Shown: positions 29,402-40,149 of the stretch, piece after piece
Layout of the letters: every line of letters starts with the position of its first letter
How positions within the stretch are numbered: the first letter of the stretch is position 1
NCBI GenBank assembly: GCA_023374025.1
Contig: SIJG01000156.1
Coordinates: 1 to 64,000 of the forward strand
Source of the DNA: Heterodera schachtii
Lineage: Eukaryota; Nematoda; Chromadorea; Rhabditida; Heteroderidae
Reading direction: 5' to 3'
Length of the DNA stretch: 64,000 nucleotides
Translations under genes and position numbers: made by a program
The notes under the pieces: model-generated
Told to the model about the DNA's origin: nothing
Databases searched by the model: none
What the model saw: only the letters and a program-made list of their open reading frames with translations

Positions 29402-29890
29402 TTATATGACCCAAATGATATATTGGCACTGTGCCATTTCAATATTGTATTCTGTATAATTGTTTGTGTATATATGACCTTTTCTTGCTCACAAATTCAC
29501 CCATTTCCATTGTATTTTGTGCGCATGTAAATAATTCATTGTGATATAATGATTGTAAAAAATGACTGGTGATAAAACGGATTTTATTACAGAATTTTAC
29601 AACAAAACAAAAGTGGGATTTACGTAACAACTTTTTTGTAGCTTCCAAATTTCTAACTGAAAAATTACACAAAAAATTGACCCATTTTGATGACATAAAT
29701 GAGAATTTTGTCGAAAATTTAATTTTCAACTCTTGTTTGAGTCCCAGAAAGATTCGGGGTTCGAATGGATGTCAGAATCTATGTCTAACCCCGAAAACAT
29801 TTTTGTATCACATGAAAACAAGTTGATATATATATAATTCATTTTCAATTAAGAATTCAAAAAACAAACAAACAATTACATATTGTCACA
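29402..29890. other. Intergenic stretch
   Basis: AT-rich, no gene supported. Part of it (29260-29570) is duplicated at 40230-40670, downstream of another second-subfamily fragment. Confidence 0.45.
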
Positions 29891-29892
29891 GA

Positions 29893-31037
29893 TCACAATT
29901 CAAATCTGACATTGTTCAAATTGGCATCCGAATTTTCATCTTTCTTCTCCCCAATAATTTGGCATCGCTTCAAAAGCCATTCATCACCATCATAACGTGA
30001 GATTTTCTTCAATGTCAGCTTTTCTTTGGTCCGTTCATTCTCCAATTCAAATGGCACAATTGGCGTCGTCACACGCAAATTGAAGTCAATGGTGTAACTG
30101 ACAGAAGTGCGAGCATGGACAAAAACCTAAGCAAAATCACAAAACAATGTCAAAACCAAAAGAAAATTTATGAAAATGTGTGTGGCGTGACCTCCTTGAA
30201 ATTGTTGACCCATTCGGGATTTCTTTCTGCGCTATTTGGACAACGCAATTCCTTCGGTTGTCCATTGGTGGTCGGCGTGTGCAACCATTTGGCCAACGCT
30301 TGGCCGGCAGAAATTGCATTTGTTGGCCCATCAAAATCATCAACAAGCACATCGGGACACAGACTACCGGAATTGATTGAATTCAGTTGATCGAGATCGG
30401 AGAGAATTGTTGGCGATATGCTGCGACACAAATTGTCCAAATGAGCACCATTGGTAAAGCGTAAATGGCGAATGTTTGTGGCAAAAATGGGCAAAATTTG
30501 ATGGGCCAAAACATCCCAAATTGTCTGGACATCTTTTCCATATGGCCACACATCCAATTCCAATTTGGTGCCCTTTCCGTCAAAAATTGGCTTGTTGGCA
30601 CGGAGAAATGTGATCACGGAAGAATTAATGTAGCTGAAAAGGGATGCTTTTGATCAGATAGCAATGCCTTGGATTTTGTTTTACTGAATGTGAAGGCTGT
30701 TAAAGCGGATTTTGTTGGGCATCGGACGGTCCGGCAGTGGAAAATGCATATAATTGTGACCATGTCGTACAGACATTTTCAATTCTGATTCAATGTAATG
30801 AATTATGATTGGTCGGCAAAGCGTCAATTCCGTCGTTTTGTCATCAAAATGCGTGCCCACTAAAACTTCAAAAAGTGGTGAAATCAGTGCCCATTTGAGT
30901 CCGAGTTGGGCATGGTCAAAAAACGGAAGAATGTCCATCCAAACATCGTTACAAATCCAGCTGAAACTTGAAAAATTAGGTTAAATGAAAAGTCTTTAAG
31001 TTAAAATTGGCTATATTTTCCTTGACCATCGCTTCAT
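29893..31037 (-). CDS. F-box-like family gene with shortened C-terminus, 320 aa
   Basis: Minus exons: 31037-31027 (ATGAAGCGATG, donor GTCAAG), 30960-30685, 30633-30192, 30126-29893. Phases agree and the joined frame is open: MKRCWICNDVWMDILPFF, then NSSVITFLRANKPIFDG, AKWLHTPTTNG, WVNNFKE, VPFELENERTKEKLTL. It ends with a stop after NNVRFEL, where full copies continue to the exon 4 donor, so the fifth exon is absent. Whether this is a working variant or early decay is open. The start differs from the MNRR of most copies. Confidence 0.7.
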
Positions 31038-31381
31038 TTTGCGGCAATTAGTTGAGCACAATTATAATTATAATTAGTCCTAAATTATGATTACAGAAAA
31101 TGATGACAATAACTGTCAATTTTCTCTGCTTTTTATATGGCTTTTTCTCATCGGCACTCCGTAATGCAAAATGGGCATCTAATTGGGAGAATTCCGACCG
31201 ATTTGCAGGGTTTTTGGGGATATGAAAGGGTCGGAAAATAACAAATCGGGAATGCAAAATCGGGATTCAACAAAGGGAGAAGAGAGTCGTAGAAATGGCG
31301 CGGAGATATTCGTAGTCCAATGCGCCGAAGTCGAAGCAGTGATAAACAGTTTGTTGGTCAACGCAAATTAGGCGATTTAAT

Positions 31382-32363
31382 TAGAGTGCCACGGGACCGG
31401 GAATTTTTGCCAAAACCGGGACCGGGACTTGCCGGGACCTGAGAAGCCGGGACCGGGACCGGGACCTCGATTTTTTTTCGGGACCGGGACCGGGAACCGG
31501 GACCAACCGGGACTTTTTAAAAATTCAAAAAAATTCAAAAAATTTTTAAAAAATTCAAATTTTAATTTATTTCAATTGAAAATAATACAAAATTAAATTT
31601 TTTTTTTTTAATTTAATAAAATCCTAAAGTTAAAGCATAATTAAATTAATGAAAATTTTCAAACTAAATTTATTTAAATTATTTTTAAAATAATCATTTT
31701 TGGACTAAATGATCGAATATTATTAGAAATTTATATTACTTTTCTGATCATTTTTTCGGCGCGCTTTTTCCAAAAAACTTTTGTGGAGAAAAGGGAGACC
31801 GGCGGTGCCGATAGGCGCCGCCGGGGAAAATTTTGAAAATTTGAGTGCAATTTGTTAACAGATTATCAACAAAAAGGCAGGTTTTTTGGATTTATTAGGC
31901 TCAATTTGTACGTATTTTCTTTAAAATATAACAAAATATGTATAAATAAAAAAAAAACTATGAGAAATCATATTTTGTCGAAAGGAAAACCATGAGTATA
32001 CAAAAAGAAAATTCAAAATATTTGAATTTCCGTTGAGGGATTGAACCAGGGGAAAGAAGAAGACAAAAGTCACGGGGACTAGCCACTAGGCCATTTGCAC
32101 AATTGGTTGCGACACCCTTAAAGAATATTTTTAATCATTTTTTTTATATTTTTTACTTTTGACTCCAATTTTCATCACTAATTTTCCACTCAGACCCCCA
32201 TTCTTACCAGTGCTTGTTTTTCCCGGTTCCCGGTTGCCATACCGGGACCGGGACCGGGACCTGAGCTTTTCAAAATCCGGGACCGGGAACCGGGACCGGG
32301 ACCTCGGATGACCGGGAATTCCCGGCCCGGTCCCGGTCCCGGTCCCGGTCCCGTGGCACTCTA
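31382..32363. mobile_element. hAT-like nonautonomous element, 8-bp duplication GATTTAAT
   Basis: Ends TAGAGTGCCACGGGACCGG ... CCGGTCCCGTGGCACTCTA are inverted, flanked by GATTTAAT at 31374-31381 and 32364-32371, an exact 8-bp duplication. Subterminal regions are arrays of GGGACC units (982 bp total). The interior includes the palindrome module ACCGGCGGTGCCGATAGGCG near 31800, also seen in the element at 23866, and a tRNA-like segment at 32035-32115. No transposase. It sits between two divergently oriented F-box-like copies. Confidence 0.9.
32035..32115 (-). other. tRNA-like segment inside the hAT-like element
   Basis: Minus strand shows TGGCCTAGTGGCTAGTCCCC, resembling a pol III A box, and about 35 nt later GGTTCAATCCC, a B box. 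The intervening sequence does not fold into a convincing anticodon arm and the acceptor ends do not pair, so it looks like a tRNA relic or SINE head rather than a working tRNA. Confidence 0.4.
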
Positions 32364-32559
32364 GATTTAATGGGAAAAAAATAAAAAATAAAACACAATA
32401 TAATTTAAATGCGAAATTAACGCGAAAAGGAATTGTTTCGGTAATTGGTCAATTCCATCACGACTCAAATGTACGTTAATAATTTAGTATAAAATTGCCA
32501 TTTTTTCTCCTTTTTGGTAATTTCACAATTTTAATGCGAAATTACTTTTTTCATGTACA

Positions 32560-32700
32560 TAACTTTTCTAAATTTTGTGTTCTTTTTGCTCTCTCATTTT
32601 TCCCAATTGTCTATGCTTTAAGTTAACACAGTTTTTTGCCCTTTTTGACACACAAATAAAATTTAAAAAATTGGAAACCTTTGCTGATTGAACCACAAAA
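32560..32700 (+). promoter_or_regulatory. Conserved upstream block (type A) before the family gene at 32701
   Basis: TTTTTGCTCTCTCATTTTTC, then GCTTTAAGTTAACACAGTTT, TTTTGCCCTTTTTGACACAC, GCTGATTGAACCACAAAA and ATG. It parallels the blocks before 37903, 49168 and 52347. The palindrome GTTAAC and TTTTTTGCC are the most constant parts. Confidence 0.55.
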
Positions 32701-35161
32701 ATGAACCGACGGTAATGAATTTTTGAAAAATTACAAATTTTCATTTAAATTGCATTTTTCATTGTCGCATGCAATTTTTTCCATGTTTCAGTTGGATTTG
32801 TGGCGACGTTTGGATGGACATTCTCCCATCGTTTGACCATGCCCAACTCGGACTCAAAATGGCATTGCTTTCGCCACGTTTTGATGTTTTGGTGGACGCG
32901 CATTTTGATGGCAAATCAGAATTGACAATTTGGAGACGTATCAGAATTGAAAAGGACGAAGGACCAAAACCGAAACTGTCTGTACAGATCGATAGCAAAT
33001 TTGTGGATTTTCCGTTTTCGGACCATTCGTTGCCCAACAAAATCTGCTTTAAGAACCTTCAGATTGAGTCATTCTGAACTTTTGTGCATATAAAAACATT
33101 TAATATTTCTTCAGATACATTGACCATTCCGTGATCACATTTCTCCGCTCAAACAAGCAAATTTGGGACAGAAATGGCACCAAATTGGAAGTGTTTGTGC
33201 ATGCAGCGGATGTCCAGCCGATTTGGGATGTTTTTATTCGTGAAATTTGGCCAATTTTTGCGACAAACCTTCGCCAATTGTACTTTCCTAATGCCATTCA
33301 TTTGGACAATTTGCGTCGTCTCATTTCACCGACAATTCTTACCGATCTCAATCATCTGAATGCAATCAAATCTGGTGGTCTGTTGTTCCCCGATGGAATT
33401 GCTGACGATGGACCAAATGCAACTGCTGGCCAAGCATTGACCAAATGGCTTCACACTCCGACAAAAAATGGTCAACCGAAGCGATTGTATCGCAATGGTT
33501 ATTTGAGTCCACTGAATCTCGGATGGGTGAACAACTTCAAAGAGGTCGTCCCGCCATATTTTCGTTAAATTGTTTTTCTTTTACCAAATTTTGGGTAATA
33601 CTGTCGATGGTACCCCCCCCCCTTTTTTGAAAAAATTATTTTTGTTTTCAAAAGACATAAAAGCATGTTTCCTATGGTTTTCGGGGTCGCCGATCACGAA
33701 TCCGGCATCTATTCCGACCAATTTCGAACCCCGGACCTGAATTCGAACCAAAGTTCGAAAATTAAAATTTTTCGAATTTTGTATTTTTCGTTCAAAACCG
33801 GCTAAATACACTGAATCAATTAGGAACTCATTAATAATTGAAAAAAAAATTATTTAAACCATTTTGGATCAAAAATCTGAAATTCGAAAAATTTTAATTT
33901 TCGAACTTTGGTTCGAATTCAGGTCCGGGGTTCGAAATTGGTCGGAATAGATGCCGGATTCGTGATCGGCGACCCCGAAAACCCTAGGAAACATGCTTTT
34001 ATGTCTTTTGAAAACAAAAATTTTTTTTTCAAAAAAGGGGGGGGGTACCATCGACAGTATTACCAAATTTTGTTTAGACATTTCGCCGTGCCACCACTTC
34101 TGTCAGTTACATTATTCAACTTTATTTTCGTGTGGACACAATGCCAACTGAACAATTTGAATTGGTGAACGAAGTGACGAATGAGAAGCTGACACTGAAA
34201 CAGAAAATCGAAGCATTCAACGACGAAATAATTTATAATTGGCTGTTGCAACGGTGCCCAATTGGGGAGACGGCGACGGCGCCAGTTAAGTGGGAAAACC
34301 GCGAAAATTTGTGTGCCATTTTTAACTATATCAGATTTGAACTTCGGCATGCCAATAATTCGAGTGCTAATTTGAACAATGTCCGATTTGATTTGTGGGG
34401 TGGAAATCATGGCAAAGGTGTAGAATTGCGGTCCCTACGGAAAATAAACTAAAAAATTTTATTTTTGTTTTTCCTGGGGTGAAAAAATGTGCTGATTACG
34501 AATCTGAGCTCAGATTTTGTAAAATCATTGATTTTATCTTTGATTTTTATCAGTACTTGATTTTTTAAAAATTTTCTTTACAAGAATTTGTGGCGAAAAA
34601 ATGTTCTAATCACGAATATGAACTCAGGTCTTGCAAAAGCCATCATTTTGTCTATGATTTTTCATCAATTCTCATAAAAAATAAACTGCTGCCAAGCGGG
34701 CTCGGACCCCAGACCCCGTCTCACATGACCCGTAAGGGCCACTAATTAAATTTCAAAAAATCGTAAAAAATTAAAAACTTAGCTTCTCAAAACATTCAAT
34801 AGCTCATTCGAAAGCTCTTTTTGAGCTCTACAAATTCTGTGTATTAGTTTTTACGCCCGATTAATTTTCTTAAAGTTTTCGGAAAAAATCAAGTACTCGA
34901 TAAAAATTCAAAGATAAAATCAGTGATTTTACAAAATCTGAGCTCGGATTCGTAATCAGCACCTTTTTTCACCCCAGGAAAAACAAAAATAAAATTTTTA
35001 AGTTTATTTTTCGTCGGGACCGCAATTCTACACCTTTGCCGAAATCATTGCATTGGGTGAGAAGCAAAAGCAATTTTTATGTCAAATTAATTAATTTTAG
35101 GCCATTGTCGCCTCCAGCAAAAGAAGAAAAAGCGGATCAAAGCAACAAAAGTGTCGTCTGA
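32701..35161 (+). CDS. F-box-like family gene interrupted by a foldback element in exon 4
   Basis: Exons: 32701-32711, 32792-33067, 33115-33544, 34078-34410 plus 35049-35056, 35101-35161. Without the insertion the joined frame is open and in phase: MNRRWICGDVWMDILPSF, YIDHSVITFLRSNKQIW, AGQALTKWLHTPTKNG, WVNNFKE, TFRRATTSVSY, EQFELVNEVTNEKLTL and tail PLSPPAKEEKADQSNK. A 630-bp foldback element (34411-35040, duplication GAAATCAT) sits inside exon 4. Reading runs into it and stops at 34452 after about 13 foreign residues, losing exon 5. Intron 3 holds a second foldback element. Recent damage to an otherwise intact gene. Confidence 0.75.
33594..34064. mobile_element. Foldback element in intron 3, 8-bp duplication AAATTTTG
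   Basis: Arms of about 200 bp are inverted copies: GGTAATACTGTCGATGGTAC ... GTACCATCGACAGTATTACC. Inside are a C/G run and GGGGTCGCCGATCACGAATC. Flanks AAATTTTG at 33586-33593 and 34065-34072 match exactly. No coding capacity. It belongs with the element at 49645, which shares GGTAATA ends, the G/C run and the GATCACGAAT block. Confidence 0.85.
34411..35040. mobile_element. Foldback element in coding exon, 8-bp duplication GAAATCAT
   Basis: Ends GGCAAAGGTGTAGAATTGCG ... CGCAATTCTACACCTTTGCC are inverted; arms extend for over 150 bp (for example GATTACGAATCTGAGCTCAG against CTGAGCTCGGATTCGTAATC). GAAATCAT at 34403-34410 is repeated at 35041-35048. The centre contains a tRNA-like piece (34685-34745). 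The insertion splits exon 4 of the gene starting 32701. Confidence 0.9.
34685..34748 (-). other. tRNA-like segment in the foldback element
   Basis: Minus strand TAGTGGCCCTTACGGGTCA followed by GGGGTCCGAGCCCGC resembles A- and B-box spacing. The rest does not give a full cloverleaf by eye. Possibly a SINE head captured by the element. Confidence 0.35.
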
Positions 35162-35646
35162 TTAAGTGAACGGAAATGAATGAATTTATTAATTATATTT
35201 GAGAAATGATCGATCTCAATTTGTTGTGCTTATTTTCTCTCAGAAATATGTGGTTCCCGCCTCCGCTTAGAAAAAAATAAATAAATAAAAATTCACTAGG
35301 GTAACAAGTAGTGTTGCGATTTCAATGACGAAAAATCTCGAAATATGTAGTTATTCTTGAAAATTGACAAATTTTAAATTTTTCTCGCATGAGGGTCGAT
35401 TTCAAGTACGTACTTACCATTCAAGTACGAATCCAAGCTAAGCGAGCAACATTCAAATCAAGGGCAAGATTTGGTGCATTTGAACGTGCACCGATCGGTG
35501 AGTATTACCAAATTCGGAAAAACACGATCAGAGTGTCCGCCTCGGTTTCCTAGCACTTTTTTCATATTTAAACCACAATTTCAATCATTCGGTATTGTGA
35601 CAATAAAAAAAAATACAAAATTTGCCTTATTGTTTAGAAAAGGATT
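35162..35646. other. Intergenic stretch with duplicated segment
   Basis: 35320-35460 (TCACTAGGGTAACAAGTAGT ... CAAGTACGTACTTACCATTC) is repeated after another family gene at 53925-54065. GTACTT/AAGTAC words recur in it. The TAGTGTTGCGATTTC start resembles the left end of a hAT-like element, but I found no matching right end. Confidence 0.45.
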
Positions 35647-36694
35647 TTGCCCAACAAAATCCGCTTTAAGAACCTTAAGATTGAGTAATGAATGCTTTCA
35701 TTTGTTTCAAATGTAAAATTCAGCTGCATTGACCACTCCGCCGTCATTGCATTTCTCCATGCCAACAAACAAATTTGGGACAGAATTGGCGCCAATTTGG
35801 GGTTGTCTGTGTGGCCGCCATCCAGTGACGACGACATCCCAACCTTTTGGGATGTTTTTTTCCGTCAAATTTGGCCAATTTTCACGGCAAACATTCGCCA
35901 ATTGAGCTTTCCCGGTTGCGCTCATTTGGACACATTTCTTCGTCTCATTTCACCGACGCGTCTCACTGATCTTGATCAATTGAATGCAATCGATTCCGAT
36001 CGTTTTTTCGCCGGTGTTTTTACTGATGCCGATGCGGATTGGCCAAATCCAACTTCGGTCGGCAAATCGTTGGTCAAATGGCTGCACACACCGAGCAAAT
36101 ATGGCCAACCGAAGCGGTTGTTTTTCGACGATACCAAAAGAACCTCCGAATGGCTCAACATTTTCAAGGAGGTGTGCTTGCTTCACATTCTCATTAAATG
36201 TTGATTGGATTGCTTTTCAATTTGATTTTTTTTTCGTTTTCGTCTCCCATTTTTTGTTTAGACATTTTGCCGTGCCACCGCTTCTTCTGCTGCTGTCAGT
36301 TACAAAATTCGTTTTGGAGTTTGCGCGCCGCCAACAATGCCGCCAATTGTTGTGCCATTTGAATTGGTCAACGAACGGACCAATGAGAAGCTGACACTGA
36401 CAAATGAATGCTCTTTGGGGTCAATTCATTGTTGTTGGTTATTGAAGCGATGCAAAATTTTTGGGGAGACGGAGGCGGCGGCGGTTCACCACCAGCAGCA
36501 GAAAAAAGACGAAAATTGGGCGGACAATAATTTGAACAATGTCTTTTTTGATGTGCGTGGCTTGTGGTATAAAAGGAATTGGGTGAGCAACAATTGAACA
36601 GCTTTTCCTAAATAATTTAAAGCTTTGCGTTGCTTTTTAGCCCTTTGTCACCACCGGAAGCGGCAGCAGCAAAAGCTGCGGATCAAATCAGTGA
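35647..36694 (+). pseudogene. F-box-like family copy lacking exon 1 and most of exon 2
   Basis: Only the last dozen codons of exon 2 remain (NKIRFKNLKIE, to 35685). Exon 3 35724-36171 (CIDHSAVIAFLHANKQIWD, KWLHTPSKYG, WLNIFKE), exon 4 36262-36582 (TFCRATASSAAVSY, VPFELVNERTNEKLTL) and exon 5 from 36641 are present. Near the end of exon 4 the frame is shifted (RGLWYKRNW instead of an ending like CIG), so exon 5 is read in another frame and stops at 36694. The 3' end is almost identical to that of the intact gene ending 51358. Confidence 0.7.
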
Positions 36695-37030
36695 AAAGGG
36701 CGTCTGATTATGTGGAAATGAATGCTTGACACTTTTGACAAAAATGGTCGATCATTTAGAATTATTTGCATGAAAATTGTTGCTTTGAATAAATGTGCAC
36801 TTGTATTTAAAGAATTTTATTTTTTTTTCGAAAATTTCCAACTCCCAGCAAAAGAGCATTATTTCAAGGGGATGTTAATTATATTTTTTTTCTATTCAAC
36901 TATGGAATAATTGAACAGAAATATGGCTATAAAATTCGATGAAATTTTCAATCATATTTTTCTGGTCCGTCTATTTTCGTAGCCTTTCGGATAAAAACAA
37001 TGTGGACGAAATGGGCATATTTCCTTGTAT
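36600..37030 (+). repeat. Segmental duplication (left copy) of the family 3' region
   Basis: Exon 5 and about 350 bp beyond (GAATGCTTGACACTTTTGAC, GGTCGATCATTTAGAATTAT, CTGGTCCGTCTATTTTCGTA) match 51240-51670 nearly base for base, indicating a recent duplication or gene conversion. Confidence 0.75.
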
Positions 37031-37329
37031 TTTCCTTAAATTTTTTTTATCATTTTCCAATTTTATAAATTTCAACCATCTTTGAAAGAATTTCGTCCAC
37101 ATAATTTTCGCTAAGTGATCACTGATCAGAAGAAGCTCACCAAAATTCTCTTATCCTTTCCGGGATTTTCCAAAAAGCCGAGCTCTCTCTCTCTCTCCTT
37201 CATTAACTGCAAAAAAGTCCCAATATTTCATTTCACACAAATATAAATACATAAATAAATTCCTATTTCAATTATGAAACCAAAAAAGGATCGATCGATC
37301 ATTTCTCAATTAATAATCCATTCATTCAT

Positions 37330-37575
37330 TCATTCATTGCGCTGATCACTGCTTGGCCCCGCGGCACTCGAGCACACATTTTCGTCACTTTTATCAGCTG
37401 CTGGTGGAGACAATGGCCTAAAAATTAAATGCAATTTAATTGGGTAAAAAAAGGAATTTAGAAATTTGGCAAATGCCATTGATGACTCATCAATGCTTAC
37501 ACTTACCCAATGGGCTTTTTGGAGGCACGCAAACGAAATAAGACACTGTTCAAATTGGCATCCGAAATTTAACAT
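37330..37575 (-). pseudogene. F-box-like family 3' fragment (end of exon 4 and exon 5)
   Basis: Exon 5 is 37417-37330 (PLSPPAADKSDENVCSSAAG ... DQRNE-stop); exon 4 remnant runs from about 37560 to the donor near 37507. Nothing of exons 1-3 follows. Very similar to the corresponding parts at 22150-22350 and 22931-23100. Confidence 0.65.
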
Positions 37576-37749
37576 GCTGGGGCCGAACCGTGCCGGGGCC
37601 GAACTGAGGTAGACCGTGCCAAATTATTGGCATTTTCATTTTCACCACCGACGGTACTCAAACATACGCTAATCTTTTAATATAAAACTGCCCTTTTTTC
37701 TCCTTTTTCGTCATTTCAAATTTTTTAATGAGAAATTTTGCTGTTTTCA

Positions 37750-37902
37750 ATTTACCTTCTCTAAAATAAGCAAATTTTTTGCTCTCTCATTTTTCCTAAT
37801 TGTTGTTCTCTCTGTTTTAAGTTAACAACAAATTTTTTGCCTTTTGTGACACACAAATTAATTAATTGGAAAAAGGGAAAAGCTTGCTAATTGAACCACA
37901 AA
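37750..37902 (+). promoter_or_regulatory. Conserved upstream block (type A) before the gene at 37903
   Basis: TTTTGCTCTCTCATTTTTCC, TAATTGTTGTTCTCTCTGTT, TTAAGTTAACAACAAATTTT and GTGACACACAAATTAATTGG, then ATGAACCGACG. Part of the set of matching blocks at 25420, 32560, 49025 and 52215. Confidence 0.55.
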
Positions 37903-39481
37903 ATGAACCGACGGTAATGAATTTTAAAAATTATAAAATTTTCATTTTCCCCCATCCAATTTTTTCCATGTTTCAGTTGGCTTTGTGGCGACGTTTGGAT
38001 GGACATTCTCCCATCATTTGACCATGCTGAACTCGGACTCAAAATGGCACTGATTTCGCCACGTTTTGATGCTTTGGTGGACGCGCATTTTGAAGGAAAA
38101 AGCGAATTGACAATTTGGAGACGTATCAGAATTGAAAAGGACGAAGGACCAAAAGCCAAACTGTCTGTACAGATCGATGGCAATTTTGTGGATTTTCCGT
38201 TTTCGGACCATTCGTTGCCCAACAAAATCTGCTTTAAGAACCTTCAGATTCTGTCAGTCTTAACTTTTGTGGGTTCTTTTCGGTTTTGTGACACCCTCCC
38301 CTGAAATTTTCAAATAAAAAGTCATTTCTAGGGTAATTTGTGGCGCTGCTGATCACAAATATGACCTTTATTTGGCAAAAATGCCGAACTCGAACAAAAT
38401 TTCGAAATTTTCTTAAATTACAAAGAAAAAAGTATATTTTTAGGGATTTTCGAGTTCGCTGAAGACGGAAATGGCATCCCCCCATTTTGACCTATAGAAA
38501 ACCCGAACTCGAACAAAAAATCCATAATCAGCGCCATAAATTACCATAGAAATGACTTTTTATTTGAAAATTTCAGGGGCGGGGCACAAGACCGAAAAGT
38601 AAGTACCCTTTTGTGTACGTTTCTTCAGGTACATTGACCATTCCGTGATCACATTTCTCCGCTCTAAGAAACAATTCTTCGACAGAAGCGGCATCAATTT
38701 GGAGTTGTGTGTGCATCATGATGCATTTGATATGGATGTTCAGCCAGTTTGGGATATTTTGGCCCGAGAAATTTTGCCAATTTTTGCGACAAACATTCGC
38801 CATTTTGGCTTTCTCGATGGTGCTCATTTGGACAATTTGTGTCGCCGCACATCGCCAACATTTCTCACTGATCTTGATCAATTGCATTCAATCGATTCTT
38901 TTGCTCTGTTCCCCGATGTGATCACTGACGATGGGCCAAATGCAACTGCTGGCCGAGCGTTGGCCAAATGGCTGCACACTCCGACAACTGATGGCCAACC
39001 AAAGCGATTGTGTCGCAATAATTATTTGAGTCGACTGAATCTCGAATGGGTCAACAACTTCAAGGAGGTCGCCCGCCATATTTTCTATAAATTGTTTTAC
39101 CAATTTTTCTTTAGACATTTCGCCGTGCCACCACTTCTGTCAGTTACCAAATTCAACTTTATTTTTTTGTGGACACAATGCCAACTGAACAATTTGAATT
39201 GGTGAACGAACGGACGAAAGAGAAGCTGACACTGAAAATGAGCGAAGAATACAATGGATCAGTGTATAATTGGCTGTTGAAACGGTGCCCAATTGGGGAG
39301 ACGGCGACGGCGCCAATTAAGTGGAAAAACCGCCAAAATTTGGATGCCAATTTGAACATTATCCAATTTATTTTTTGGGACGGCAATAATTGCATTGGGT
39401 GAGAAGCAACAGCAATGTTTTGATTGTAAAATTAATTAAATTTAGGCCATTGTCGCCTCCAGCAAAAGAAGAAGCGGATTA
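37903..39481 (+). CDS. F-box-like family protein, intact five-exon gene, 348 aa
   Basis: Exons 37903-37913, 37977-38252, 38629-39067, 39115-39398, 39445-39481; all GT-AG, phases fit, 349 codons with stop. The protein begins MNRRWLCGDVWMDILPSF with an F-box-like helix pair (AELGLKMALISPRFDALV). It continues LYIDHSVITFLRSKKQFFD, AGRALAKWLHTPTTDG, WVNNFKE, TFRRATTSVSY, EQFELVNERTKEKLTL and a short tail PLSPPAKEEAD. Intron 2 (376 bp) contains a foldback element. Exons 3-5 and the 3' flank closely match the copy at 52347-53622. No function can be assigned beyond a possible ubiquitin-ligase adaptor role, inferred from the F-box-like region. Confidence 0.8.
38298..38579. mobile_element. Foldback element in intron 2, CCCCTGAAATTTTC ends
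   Basis: Left CCCCTGAAATTTTCAAATAA is inverted at the right as TTATTTGAAAATTTCAGGGG, with further pairing through AAAGTCATTTCTA. The interior keeps GCTGATCACAAATATGACC, reminiscent of the block in the GGTAATA foldbacks. No duplication seen. Confidence 0.7.
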
Positions 39482-39778
39482 AAGCAACCAAAACGTCGTC
39501 TGATTAAGTGAACGGAAATGAATTACCTAATTATTTGAGAAATGACCGATCGCAATTTGTTCTGCTTTCTCTTTTTTTAATTTATCGTGTAAATTTAAAT
39601 TGCTGCAGTGATCGGAATTATTGTGCTTCATTTTTAATTGCTTTGAAAACAAAAATGTTTTATAAGTTTTTGCACGACTGTGATTATTGTTGTTGCATTT
39701 TGTGATCAATCCACAATTCTTGATTTTTGATAAATGAGCTCTGATCAGCGCATAATAAAAATATCGCTGCTTTTTTGA

Positions 39779-39858
39779 GCCGGATAAGTTCAGAAAAAGG
39801 GGATTTGTTTAATCCCGAAAGTCGGTCCGATTCAAACTTCTCTTATCCTTTCCGGAAT
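39779..39858. repeat. Dispersed repeat GCCGGATAAG...CTTATCCTTTCCGG (copy 3)
   Basis: Same blocks as at 22752, about 300 bp after the stop of the plus-strand gene. The preceding 200 bp (TATAAGTTTTTGCACGACTG, GTTGCATTTTG.GATCAAT) also match the sequence before copy 1. Confidence 0.65.
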
Positions 39859-40110
39859 TTTTTAACTCTTTTTATGTAACTTTCAATTATGAATCCACAA
39901 AAGCACTCAGGCACACATTTTCGTCCAAGAACTGGTGTTTCTGTTCTTAAATTGGTTGGCCATTGGTGCTGCTCATCATGAACAGCAGCAGTGGTAGTGC
40001 CATTTGTCAGGGTCGTACACAGCGCCGAATTCGCCACTTTTTGAGTCCTTTCCAATGGGCGTAAAGCTTTTGCATTGGCCAACGGAGATGTTTTGATGGA
40101 TGAAGGCCTG
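39843..40110 (-). CDS. Unrecognised minus-strand exon-like frame
   Basis: After a possible acceptor TTTTCAG (plus position about 40110) the frame reads ANAKALRPLERTQKVANSA, CTTLTNGTTTAAVHDEQHQW and TPVLGRKCVPECFC. It is less AT-biased than its surroundings and lacks low complexity, so it may be a coding exon, but I recognise no domain and see no partner exons. It lies between two F-box-like copies and overlaps the third dispersed repeat. Confidence 0.3.
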
Positions 40111-40149
40111 AAAATTACATCATTTTGGATTATTTGTTAAATTAAATGA

